From NCBI GenBank assembly GCA_900321365.1, contig ONVT01000332.1, forward strand, positions 1 to 13,432: DNA of 13,432 nucleotides. Direction: 5' to 3'. Every line of letters begins with the position of its first letter. The stretch's first letter is position 1. A program made the position numbers and the translations under genes. Below, piece after piece: positions 1 to 7,782 of this stretch. This stretch comes from an uncultured Eubacteriales bacterium. Lineage in GTDB: Bacteria; Bacillota_A; Clostridia; Lachnospirales; Lachnospiraceae. The notes beneath the pieces were generated by a model. The model searched no databases, was not told the origin of the DNA, and was given only the letters and a program-made list of their open reading frames with translations.

Positions 1-1629
1 ATTCGCGAGCTCATAGATATATCCGCAGATCTTATGCGGCGCAAGCTCCTCTCCCGCCTGACAGACGGCAGGAGCAAATCCCGTCAGGGCCAGGCCGAGC
101 TCCTTTTCGCTTTCGCTGCACGGCGGGAGGATGGCAAAGCCCTCAGGATCCTCCTTCTTTTTCCCGCTCTCCTCAAGGAATCTCCTGAGGATCGATTTGA
201 TGCGGACCATCGTATAGAGGATGTACGGACCGGTATTCCCCTCGAATGAGGTGAACTTGTCCGTATCGAATATGTAATCCTTGGAAGCCTGGTTCGACAG
301 GTCGCCGTACTTGATCGCGGACAGGGCGACAATCTTCGCGGTTTCTTTCGCCTCTTCGGGATCAGTCTCATGGTTCTCCAGGATCTTGCGGAGCATGTCC
401 TCCTCGATCTCACCGATCAGCATCTCCAGGCGCATCACTCCGCCGTCCCTGGTCCTGAACGGTTTTCCGTCCCGGCCGTTCATCGTCCCGAAACCAAGGA
501 AGGTCAGATCCGTATCTTCATCCACCAGCTTTGCCTTCCGCGCGCATCGGAACACCTGCGTGAAATACAGGTCCTGCCGCTTGTCCACCACATAGATGAT
601 GTGGTCCGGCTTCCAGTTCTCCATTCTCATCACAATGGTCGCAAGATCCGTCGTATTGTAGAGAGACGCTCCGTCCGATTTCAGGATCATGCAGGGAGGA
701 ATTTTCTTTGTGTCGGATTCCTCTGCCACATCCACAACCAGGGCGCCCTGGTCCAGGTGCGCATATCCTTCTTTCTTCAGGTAATCCACCATCGCGGGAA
801 TGTATGGCTGCGCGTCCGACTCCTTCATCCACAGCTCGAAGAAAACATTCAGGCTGTCATAATTCTTCTTCAGGTCCGCGATGGACACGTCGAGAATATG
901 CTGCCAGAGAGCATGGTATCCCCTGTGTCCGTGCTGGAGCTGCTCTGTCGCCTTCAGGGCCTCCTGGCGGAACGCCTCGTCCTCCTTCGACCTTCTGCTG
1001 GCCTCTGGATAGATCTGCTCCAGCTGTGAAATCGTGAATGGCGCCTCCTTCGGGTATTCCCCTTCATAGTTTTCATCAAAATAGGGAAGATCCGGCTTCT
1101 CGCAGCGAAGCTGGGCGATGATCAGCCCCATCTGGAGCCCCCAGTCTCCCAGGTGTACATCGCCGATCGTCTCGTGGCCGAGAAAATGCAGGATCCTCTT
1201 TATACTCTCGCCGATGACGGCGGACCGCAGGTGCCCGACGTGAAGCGGCTTGGCGACATTCGCCCCGCCGTAGTCGATGATGATCTTCTTCACGTTGTCT
1301 GAGCACGGAACGCCGAGGCGCTCATCCTCCTTCATCTCATTCAGGAAGCCGGACAACAGCTGACTGGACAGTGTCAGGTTCAGAAAGCCCGGCGCCGCGG
1401 CCTGGACGCTTTCAAACGCGTCACAGCCCTCGAGAACACCGGCCACATCCTGCGCGATCATCATGGGCGCCTTGTGGAAGCGTTTTGCCCCTGCCATCGC
1501 CCCGTTGCACTGGTACTCACACAGATCCGGGCGGTTTGAGAGTGTCACCTTCCCCAGATCCCTGTCATATCCTGCCGTCTCAAATGCTTCCGAGACATAG
1601 TTTCCGAGCAGTTCCAGAATCTGTTCCAT
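1..1629 (-). CDS. argS: Arginyl-tRNA synthetase (C-terminal end outside the window)
   Basis: Class I aminoacyl-tRNA synthetase that charges tRNA-Arg with arginine in the cytoplasm. Residues 1-543 are present. The frame is still open at the left edge, and the family is usually about 550-590 residues, so only a short C-terminal piece is missing. Seen in the sequence: an N-terminal tRNA-recognition domain (about 1-110), the class I HIGH motif as HVGH at 130-133 within NVAKPLHVGHLRSAVIGES, the ArgRS-type loop NGRDGKPFRTRDGGV at about 384-398 that stands in for KMSKS, and the start of the anticodon-binding domain ending PHKICGYIYELAN. The ATG at 1629 is preceded by GGAGG at good spacing. It begins 26 bp after the rarA stop with no hairpin between, so it is probably the third gene of the operon transcribed from 3594-3622. 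No T-box leader is visible. The identification is secure; co-transcription is inferred. Confidence 0.96.
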   Translation of the reverse strand, partial: MEQILELLGNYVSEAFETAGYDRDLGKVTLSNRPDLCEYQCNGAMAGAKRFHKAPMMIAQDVAGVLEGCDAFESVQAAAPGFLNLTLSSQLLSGFLNEMKEDERLGVPCSDNVKKIIIDYGGANVAKPLHVGHLRSAVIGESIKRILHFLGHETIGDVHLGDWGLQMGLIIAQLRCEKPDLPYFDENYEGEYPKEAPFTISQLEQIYPEASRRSKEDEAFRQEALKATEQLQHGHRGYHALWQHILDVSIADLKKNYDSLNVFFELWMKESDAQPYIPAMVDYLKKEGYAHLDQGALVVDVAEESDTKKIPPCMILKSDGASLYNTTDLATIVMRMENWKPDHIIYVVDKRQDLYFTQVFRCARKAKLVDEDTDLTFLGFGTMNGRDGKPFRTRDGGVMRLEMLIGEIEEDMLRKILENHETDPEEAKETAKIVALSAIKYGDLSNQASKDYIFDTDKFTSFEGNTGPYILYTMVRIKSILRRFLEESGKKKEDPEGFAILPPCSESEKELGLALTGFAPAVCQAGEELAPHKICGYIYELAN

Positions 1630-1655
1630 TGATGTATTTCCTCCAGTGTTTATGC

Positions 1656-2958
<1,303 letters not shown>

Positions 2959-2972
<14 letters not shown>

Positions 2973-3552
2973 CGTCCTGCTCCTTCTCACGCTGCTGTCT
3001 GTCAGCGGCAGAGGGCAGCGCACTCATCTGGCCGCCTTCTTCCGGCGCTTCCTCTAAAGCCTTGACCTCTCCTTCCGGATCTGCTTCCACCGCCGGGGAA
3101 TCAGGGGCGGCAGCCTCCTCTTCCTCCTTGTCCTTGTTGACCCCGTAATAAATATCCAACTGCCTTCTTGCGGTGGTAATACCGAACACATAGACCGCGG
3201 CCCCGAGAATGCCGGTTCCGCTCATCGCCAGAAGAAACCATCCCAGGCCCGCGTACGCGACAAGCTCCAGTCCGGCCGCCTTCAGGTAGGCGGACACTTC
3301 CTCATCCGTGCGCCCGGCCAGTGAATGCTTCAGGATCCCTCCCAGGACGTACTTGACAAGCCATACACAGGCCAGCAGTGTCAGAAGAAAGGCGTAATAC
3401 CCTTTTCCGAATGATCTCCTCTGAAAAGCCATCCACAGAATGATCACGACCACTGTCACCATCACGGCTATGATGGCAATCCTGATCTTCTTGTCGATCC
3501 GCTCCTCCTCCTCCCAGCTTAACCGGTCCTGATTTCTGAGGTTTTCAAACAT
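2959..3552 (-). CDS. Membrane protein of unknown function with an acidic C-terminal tail
   Basis: I do not recognise this 197-residue protein. A charged N-terminus (1-22, with WEEEERIDKK) precedes hydrophobic segments at about 23-43 and 52-74, then a long hydrophobic stretch at about 95-128 that may be two helices. From about 140 onward the tail is hydrophilic and very acidic (a run of five glutamates, then many E, D, A and P), probably disordered. Cys is almost absent and there is no signal peptidase or lipobox motif. Start: AGGAGG lies about ten bases before the ATG at 3552. It is the first gene of the operon with rarA and argS, and its last 14 bp overlap the rarA start. The conserved-looking hydrophobic part suggests a small integral membrane protein; the operon position hints at expression with rarA but gives no function. 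Confidence 0.8.
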
Positions 3553-3572
3553 ATCCCTTTATCCTCCTGACA

Positions 3573-3587
3573 TGAATTCCGAATTCA
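3573..3587. promoter_or_regulatory. Perfect 15-bp palindrome in the leader of the rarA operon
   Basis: Arms TGAATTC and GAATTCA around a single central C. It lies just downstream of the -10 box at 3594-3599, so it covers the expected transcription start, and it ends a few bases before the ribosome binding site. Position and symmetry fit a repressor operator, but no known motif is matched: it is not a Gram-positive LexA box (GAAC-N4-GTTC). Chance symmetry is possible. Confidence 0.4.
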
Positions 3588-3593
3588 CGCGTA

Positions 3594-3622
3594 ATCATAG
3601 CAGTATAATGAACCATTGGCAA
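3594..3622 (-). promoter_or_regulatory. Sigma-A promoter of the membrane protein-rarA-argS operon
   Basis: On the minus strand a -35 box TTGCCA (3617-3622) and a -10 box TATGAT (3594-3599) are separated by exactly 17 bp. Each box matches five of six consensus bases. The start of transcription would be near 3587, giving a leader of about 35 nt before the ATG at 3552. Confidence 0.75.
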
Positions 3623-3636
3623 GAAGCAGATCCCGG

Positions 3637-3686
3637 GTTACATGTCACACCTCAGCTGCGGGGGCAGCGGGGGTGTGACTTGTAAC
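3637..3686 (+). repeat. Structured hairpin element, copy 1
   Basis: Outer arms GTTACATGTCACACC (3637-3651) and GGTGTGACTTGTAAC (3672-3686) pair over 15 positions with one T-T mismatch. Inside are TCA (3652-3654), an inner stem GCTGC/GCAGC (3655-3659 and 3664-3668), a GGGG loop (3660-3663) and GGG (3669-3671). The same architecture recurs at 9006-9051 and, inverted, at 13165-13207. No T-tract follows on either strand. This copy lies between the -35 boxes of two divergent promoters (3617-3622 minus, 3695-3700 plus), so it terminates no visible gene. The function is unknown. Confidence 0.8.
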
Positions 3687-3694
3687 GGCAAGCG

Positions 3695-3724
3695 TTGACA
3701 AGTTCCCCGGCCCCGTGCAATAAT
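3695..3724 (+). promoter_or_regulatory. Sigma-A promoter of the DUF4250 gene
   Basis: A perfect -35 box TTGACA (3695-3700), an 18-bp spacer and a -10 box AATAAT (3719-3724, five of six). It starts eight bases after hairpin copy 1 ends, so a transcript from here would not include the hairpin. The expected start near 3731 leaves a leader of about 27 nt. Confidence 0.7.
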
Positions 3725-3757
3725 CTCTGCGACCTTCAATGAAGAAAGGAGGGCGCC

Positions 3758-3940
3758 ATGGCGAGCCTGCTTCCGAACAACCCTATGATACTGCTCAGCG
3801 TAGTCAACACACAGCTGAGGGATGAGTTTTCCACGCTGGACGAACTGTGCATTTTCTTCCAGCAGGACCGCGATGAGCTGGAAGAGAAGCTCGGCGCCAT
3901 CGGTTTTGAGTACGATCCCAAGCTGAACCGCTTTGTTTAG
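3758..3940 (+). CDS. DUF4250 family small protein
   Basis: A 60-residue protein whose sequence (LLPNNPMILLSVVNTQLRD, then LDELC, then GFEYDPKLNRF at the end) fits the DUF4250 family, short proteins common in Clostridia and of unknown function. The family length is about 60 residues, so this copy is complete. It looks cytoplasmic: there is no signal peptide or membrane helix, and the middle (FSTLDELCIFFQQDRDELEEKL) looks helical and charged, perhaps a small helix-turn-helix-like or dimerising fold. That last point is only a guess. Start: AAAGGAGG lies just before the ATG at 3758. It is monocistronic, with its own promoter at 3695-3724 and a hairpin terminator at 3956-3983. The family assignment is from memory of the sequence pattern. 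Confidence 0.85.
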   Translation: MASLLPNNPMILLSVVNTQLRDEFSTLDELCIFFQQDRDELEEKLGAIGFEYDPKLNRFV

Positions 3941-3955
3941 AATCTGTACATAAAT

Positions 3956-3983
3956 GCAGGGACTGTCTTCCGGCAGTCCCTGC
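3956..3983. terminator. Bidirectional hairpin terminator between the DUF4250 gene and the secreted-protein gene
   Basis: Arms GCAGGGACTG and CAGTCCCTGC form a perfect 10-bp stem around an eight-base loop (3966-3973). On the plus strand a weak T-rich stretch (GTCTGTTCTC) follows. It starts 15 nt after the DUF4250 stop and lies 42 nt past the stop of the convergent gene ending at 4026. It has none of the TCA/GGGG features of the three-copy hairpin family. Confidence 0.75.
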
Positions 3984-4025
3984 GTCTGTTCTCGCTCAAA
4001 CCCTTTGGATAATGATCCTGTCTGG

Positions 4026-5612
4026 TCAGTTAAGCTCCTCCGTATTCTCGCGTGAAGACTCCGTTGCAGCCTCGCCGTCCGTGAGCATATCCACATACTC
4101 CTGGGGAACCGAGGCTTTGGACAGCTTCTCGAACATCCTGATTGCGGAAGCATCTCTGATATACTTGAAAAACGCCTTCCTCGAATCCACCGTGAACGCT
4201 TCCGACAGATCCATCGGGTCCAGGTCGGCTTCTTCCACCTCTTCCAGATCCGCTGTCAGTGTAAACCACTCCTTCCCTTTCACATCGAACCGCATTGTGC
4301 GCAGGCCGTCTTCATCCGTATAGAAGTTACAGGTGTATTCCGTATTGCCCCAGATCACAGTAAAGTCTCCCGACAGCCATCCATCCTTCAGCGCACTCAG
4401 GTCCAGATTTCGGATCAGCAGAACCGGGCTCGTCACACCCTTTCCATGCAGGCTGACAGATTCCCTCAGGATCTCATCCTGCAGGCTTCCCTGGGCCAGC
4501 ACCCCAGCTGACTGTGTCGTCTTATACCCTGCTTTGGAGAGCAGGATCGGTCCCAGCTTCACTTCAAAGGCGTGCTCCGGGGAATCCAGAATCCCCGTGA
4601 TCTGGAACAGTTCCGCTTCTATCCCGTTCTGCTCCATAGAGGCGGACAGCCGCACCGGCATCCCGCCCTGGTTCCGGGCAAGCGTCACTTCAGTATGGCG
4701 CGCCCAGGGATACTCCTTCCGGGCGGCATTGATCAGCGCCTGCTGCACAAACTCCCAGAGCGCTCCTTCCGGGAACAGCGCGGCTGCCTTCCCGCCGATC
4801 GCCAGCCGGAATACATGGTCGGCAAATTTGCTCTCCATTATCTGTTCCAGAAGCTCATCCTCTGACAGCATGGTCAGAACCCTCGGAATCAGTTCCTGAA
4901 TCTCCTGTGCCTCGATGGACCATGTCGTCGTTTCCGCCTCTGTTTTCAGGCTTCCCGCCGTCACTGTGGCAAGCCCCTGCTGCGTCTCGACATATTCCAT
5001 CAGAACAGACAGATACTTCTGGAATTCACTCAGCAGCGTTTCCAGCGGGATGGTCTTCACAAGATCATTCAGCTCCTTCAGAGCCGAAGTGTACTCCGCA
5101 AGCTTCTCCGGAGTGATCTTCTTTCCCGTGATTGTCTGCGCGTCAGCGGAGAAATCTCCTATCGGAAACGCGAGAACCTCATCCTTCAGTTCCGGGCATA
5201 CCAGATACAGGACGTTTTCCTCCCGGTCATAGGAAACCAGCAGACGGTACAGCTCCGTAGAATTCAGAAACAGGGTCACCTCGAGATCCACGCCGCCCTT
5301 CTCGTTCGAAGTTCCCTGAAAGCGAAGCTCGGCATCCCCAACCCATGACATGTCATCCTCGGAAGAGAAATGATCCGCTATGGCAGAGCGCATCCCGTCG
5401 GCAGCAGTCACACACACTCTTCCCTCAAAGTCAGGCACCGTAATGCTGTCAACCGCCTCGTCAAGCTTCTCCAGTCCTTCCGCGAGAACCGCCCCGGGAT
5501 CAATCACCTCCGGCCCGGATTCCGCCTGAATGCGCATCACGGTTCCTGCCAGAACCGACACACACAGAAGCAGCGCAGACACGGTACGAAACAGCTTTTT
5601 TCCTTTCAACAT
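4026..5612 (-). CDS. Secreted protein of unknown function
   Basis: I do not recognise this 528-residue protein. It begins with a clear Sec signal peptide: basic MLKGKK, hydrophobic core LFRTVSALLLCVSVLAGTV, and a likely signal peptidase I site after A30 (RIQA/ES). There is no lipobox cysteine and no LPxTG anchor, so it is probably released or loosely wall-associated. The mature part alternates beta-rich stretches (for example about 90-150 and the region with DFTVIWGNTEYTCNFYTDEDG) with amphipathic helices, and ends in a hydrophilic Ser/Glu-rich tail. No catalytic motif stands out. The frame is open to 5666, but I choose 5612 because AGGAGG precedes it, the signal peptide starts there, and the upstream stretch contains the promoter at 5638-5666. 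It is divergent from an ABC exporter operon, which may mean shared regulation. The overall look is that of a binding or lipid-carrier-like protein rather than an enzyme, but that is speculative. Confidence 0.85.
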   Translation of the reverse strand: MLKGKKLFRTVSALLLCVSVLAGTVMRIQAESGPEVIDPGAVLAEGLEKLDEAVDSITVPDFEGRVCVTAADGMRSAIADHFSSEDDMSWVGDAELRFQGTSNEKGGVDLEVTLFLNSTELYRLLVSYDREENVLYLVCPELKDEVLAFPIGDFSADAQTITGKKITPEKLAEYTSALKELNDLVKTIPLETLLSEFQKYLSVLMEYVETQQGLATVTAGSLKTEAETTTWSIEAQEIQELIPRVLTMLSEDELLEQIMESKFADHVFRLAIGGKAAALFPEGALWEFVQQALINAARKEYPWARHTEVTLARNQGGMPVRLSASMEQNGIEAELFQITGILDSPEHAFEVKLGPILLSKAGYKTTQSAGVLAQGSLQDEILRESVSLHGKGVTSPVLLIRNLDLSALKDGWLSGDFTVIWGNTEYTCNFYTDEDGLRTMRFDVKGKEWFTLTADLEEVEEADLDPMDLSEAFTVDSRKAFFKYIRDASAIRMFEKLSKASVPQEYVDMLTDGEAATESSRENTEELN

Positions 5613-5637
5613 ATGTTTCCTCCTGTTCTGTGAGGCT

Positions 5638-5666
5638 ACTATAGCAAAAACATCTCTTTCACGCAA
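5638..5666 (-). promoter_or_regulatory. Sigma-A promoter of the secreted-protein gene
   Basis: On the minus strand the -35 box is TTGCGT (5661-5666) and the -10 box TATAGT (5638-5643, five of six), spaced by 17 bp. The expected start near 5631 gives a leader of about 20 nt, which supports translation starting at 5612 rather than 5666. Confidence 0.65.
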
Positions 5667-5677
5667 TCCGGGAATGT

Positions 5678-5690
5678 GATACAGTGTATC
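5678..5690. promoter_or_regulatory. 13-bp palindrome GATACA-G-TGTATC
   Basis: Perfect six-base arms around one central G, in the divergent intergenic region. It lies 11 bp upstream of the -35 box of the secreted-protein promoter and 60 bp before the ABC ATPase start. The inner TACA/TGTA halves recall operators of BlaI/MecI/CopY-type repressors, but those are normally spaced by two bases rather than one, so the resemblance is weak. Candidate operator only. Confidence 0.35.
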
Positions 5691-5697
5691 TGATGCT

Positions 5698-5723
5698 GTT
5701 CAGGGAGCGGCCGCTCCCTGAAC
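5698..5723. promoter_or_regulatory. Perfect 26-bp palindrome upstream of the ABC exporter operon
   Basis: The left half is GTTCAGGGAGCGG and the right half is its exact reverse complement. As RNA this is an 11-bp stem with a GGCC loop; as DNA it is a fully symmetric site 26 bp long with a NotI-like centre (GCGGCCGC). It ends 27 nt before the ATG at 5751. No T-tract follows on either strand, so it is probably not an intrinsic terminator. An operator or a leader hairpin of the exporter mRNA are the likely roles. Confidence 0.55.
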
Positions 5724-5750
5724 CGGAACGTTACATACTTTAGGGAAAAC

Positions 5751-6440
5751 ATGAAGATCACTATCCAGAACATTAAGAAAAGCTACCGCTCTGCGACTGT
5801 TCTGAGCGGAGTCAGTATGGAAGCGTCAGAGGGCTCGATGACCTGCATCCTCGGAAAGAACGGATGCGGCAAGTCCACTCTTCTTTCGATCCTGGCAGGG
5901 GTCGCGCGGGCGGACTCGGGCGCATTTCTGTTTGAAGAAAAGACGGTGAGCAGCATCGATCTTCTGCGGCGGCGCATGGATGCGTCCCGCCTGATCGGTT
6001 ATGTCCCGCAGTCCACTCCCCTCCTGGAGGAGCTGTCAGCGCTCGACAACCTCCGCCTGTGGTACACCGGAGGGAAAAAGGTCCTCCGCCAGGAACTGGA
6101 GGAGGGCGTCCTGAAGGATCTCGATATCGAGCGCTTCCTGCACAAGAATGTCCGGACACTTTCCGGCGGCATGAAGAAGCGCCTGTCCATCGGATGCGCG
6201 CTCGCCCATCACCCCAGAATCCTTCTGCTGGATGAACCCGGAGCGGCCCTGGACCTGATCGCAAAGGAACAGATCGTCACATGGCTGAAAAAGTTCTGCA
6301 GCCGGGGCGGAATTGTCCTGCTGGCATCCCATGAGCTCGGTGAGATCGAAAACTGCAGCAGGGCATACATCCTGAAGGACGGAGTTGCCTCTCCGGTCGA
6401 TCACAGAGTCGACAGCGCCCATCTGGCAGCCCTCCTGTAA
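5751..6440 (+). CDS. ABC transporter ATP-binding protein
   Basis: Cytoplasmic ATPase subunit powering the exporter formed with the next two gene products. All nucleotide-binding motifs are intact in the 229 residues: Walker A GKNGCGKST (35-43), Q-loop glutamine in GYVPQST (Q87), signature LSGGM (137-141), Walker B LLLDEP (158-163), D-loop AALD (165-168) and H-loop histidine H194 in LASHE. The length and the short C-terminus, with no extra regulatory domain, fit the ABC-2 exporter class. The start at 5751 has only a weak ribosome binding site (TAGGGA), unlike the strong sites elsewhere in the window, and follows a 26-bp palindrome. I see no convincing sigma-A promoter. The permease gene follows after 61 bp. 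The substrate cannot be read from the sequence; NatA-like, drug or peptide exporters share this form. Confidence 0.93.
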   Translation: MKITIQNIKKSYRSATVLSGVSMEASEGSMTCILGKNGCGKSTLLSILAGVARADSGAFLFEEKTVSSIDLLRRRMDASRLIGYVPQSTPLLEELSALDNLRLWYTGGKKVLRQELEEGVLKDLDIERFLHKNVRTLSGGMKKRLSIGCALAHHPRILLLDEPGAALDLIAKEQIVTWLKKFCSRGGIVLLASHELGEIENCSRAYILKDGVASPVDHRVDSAHLAALL

Positions 6441-6501
6441 AAATAAGTTCCTAATCGTTTCCGCCGGCCCCGGGCTGACGGACGTTTCCGGAAGGAAATC
6501 C

Positions 6502-7782
6502 ATGAGCCGTTTTATCATCTATACAATACTTCGCCTGAAAGCGGTTATGAAAATATTTCCGTCCATGTGCGTCATGACACTGCTTCTGTGTCTCTCTCTC
6601 GGCGGCATGCTTTATCTGCAGTCTGCCAGGTCCCTTCAGTTTTCCGAGGGAGATGAAGATGCCACGGTTTCGATCGGCATCTCGGGGGTTGACGATTCCG
6701 GCGCATTCAGTGCGGCTTTCCCTGCCCTCCTCCAGCTGGATTCCTCCCGCTCTGAGGTCAGCTTTATCATGTATGACACAAAGAAGGATGCCGTGAAAGC
6801 GATAAGAAAAGGTGACATTGTCGCTGCCATCGACATCCCGGACGGTGTGGTCGGCAATCTTCTCGCCGGTCAGATGGATCAGATGACCCTGATTGTGCCA
6901 TCCTCCTCGGCCGGTCTTGAGGCACTGATCATGAGGGAGCTATCCCTGTCCGTCTCCACGATTCTGGGATCCATGAACAGCGCAGGCAATGTCCTGTCGG
7001 ATTACTATAAGAGTTCCGGGACATCCGATCCCCAGACAATCGCAGATGCGCAGACCGATCTTCTGCTCACGTCCATGCAGGACATGCTCCACCGGAAGCA
7101 CATGTTCCAGATGCGCTATGTAAAGTCAGAAAACCAGCTTTCCATTGAGAGTTTCTACCTTGTCTCGATGGTGCTTCTCCTGTTCCTCCTGACCGGTGTC
7201 ATGTGCGCGGGAAGCTTCATCCGTTCCGACTATTCCCTCTCAAAGCTGCTCAGCCTCAGAAGGCTGGGTTCCCTGGGGCAGGTCATCGCGGAATTCATCA
7301 GCCTGGTGGCTCTTCTCGTCTGCCTCAGCGCGCTCTTCCTTCCGCTGATCGGTGCCGCCCTCAGCAGGATGCCGATCACCTTTTCCGCTTTCGGTCTGAC
7401 GAGTACTGCCTTTATGAAGGGCTTCGGACTGTTTTGTCTTCGCTGCGTGCCGGTCATTCTCCTGGCCGCGTCCCTGGATCTGCTCCTCTATGAACTGTCC
7501 AGGACCCTGATCACAGGCGTTCTCCTTCAGTTCCTGGTTATGATCTCACTCGCCTACCTGTCCGGCGTCTTCTATACAGTCCAGACTCTTCCGGAGTCTC
7601 TCAAGGTACTGCAGCCGTTCCTTCCGACCGGTCAGGCTCTTCTGTACATGCAGTATGCCGCGAAAAACAAAAGCGCAGATACAGGGCACCTGCCCGGCGT
7701 CCTTCTCTGGACGCTCCTGCTGCTGGCAGGATCCTTCCTGCTTCGCAGGAGTAAGGTGACCGGAAAGCGAGGCGGCAAATGA
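6502..7782 (+). CDS. ABC-2 type exporter permease, first subunit
   Basis: Integral membrane subunit of 426 residues. A helix at about 20-39 is followed by a large extracytoplasmic domain (about 40-215) and then five helices at about 217-240, 262-283, 305-330, 338-360 and 397-415. This one-plus-five layout is that of the NatB/YhaP-like ABC-2 permeases (ABC2_membrane_3 type). The stretch KKDAVKAIRKGDIVAAIDIPDG (residues 94-115) is the familiar feature of that extracellular domain. The frame is open from 6385, overlapping the ATPase gene, but I choose 6502 because AAGGA precedes it and TM1 follows directly. Its last four bases overlap the next gene (ATGA), so the two permeases are translationally coupled and probably form a heterodimer. 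A small hairpin TTTCC-GGAA-GGAAA (6485-6498) covers its ribosome binding site. Confidence 0.88.
   Translation: MSRFIIYTILRLKAVMKIFPSMCVMTLLLCLSLGGMLYLQSARSLQFSEGDEDATVSIGISGVDDSGAFSAAFPALLQLDSSRSEVSFIMYDTKKDAVKAIRKGDIVAAIDIPDGVVGNLLAGQMDQMTLIVPSSSAGLEALIMRELSLSVSTILGSMNSAGNVLSDYYKSSGTSDPQTIADAQTDLLLTSMQDMLHRKHMFQMRYVKSENQLSIESFYLVSMVLLLFLLTGVMCAGSFIRSDYSLSKLLSLRRLGSLGQVIAEFISLVALLVCLSALFLPLIGAALSRMPITFSAFGLTSTAFMKGFGLFCLRCVPVILLAASLDLLLYELSRTLITGVLLQFLVMISLAYLSGVFYTVQTLPESLKVLQPFLPTGQALLYMQYAAKNKSADTGHLPGVLLWTLLLLAGSFLLRRSKVTGKRGGK

Noticed and set aside
370..1029. Open frame of 219 codons on the plus strand
   Set aside because: It is antisense to argS, whose reading frame carries strong family motifs throughout. 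The translated sequence is rich in H, R and L with no recognisable domain.
1..1655. T-box riboswitch before argS
   Set aside because: Only 26 bp separate rarA and argS, too short for a T-box leader, and the operon leader at 3553-3587 is also too short.
3655..3673. G-quadruplex in hairpin copy 1 (and the same region of the other copies)
   Set aside because: Only two G runs of four or five bases are present per copy, and the G residues are better explained by the covarying stem-loop.
6456..6490. Direct repeat of CGTTTCCG in the gap between the ATPase and permease genes
   Set aside because: Two copies of an eight-base GC-rich word within 35 bp carry little weight without more copies.
6385..6501. 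Longer N-terminus for the first exporter permease
   Set aside because: The extension overlaps the ATPase gene end, lacks a ribosome binding site, and would place 39 hydrophilic residues before the first membrane helix. The ATG at 6502 has AAGGA at correct spacing.
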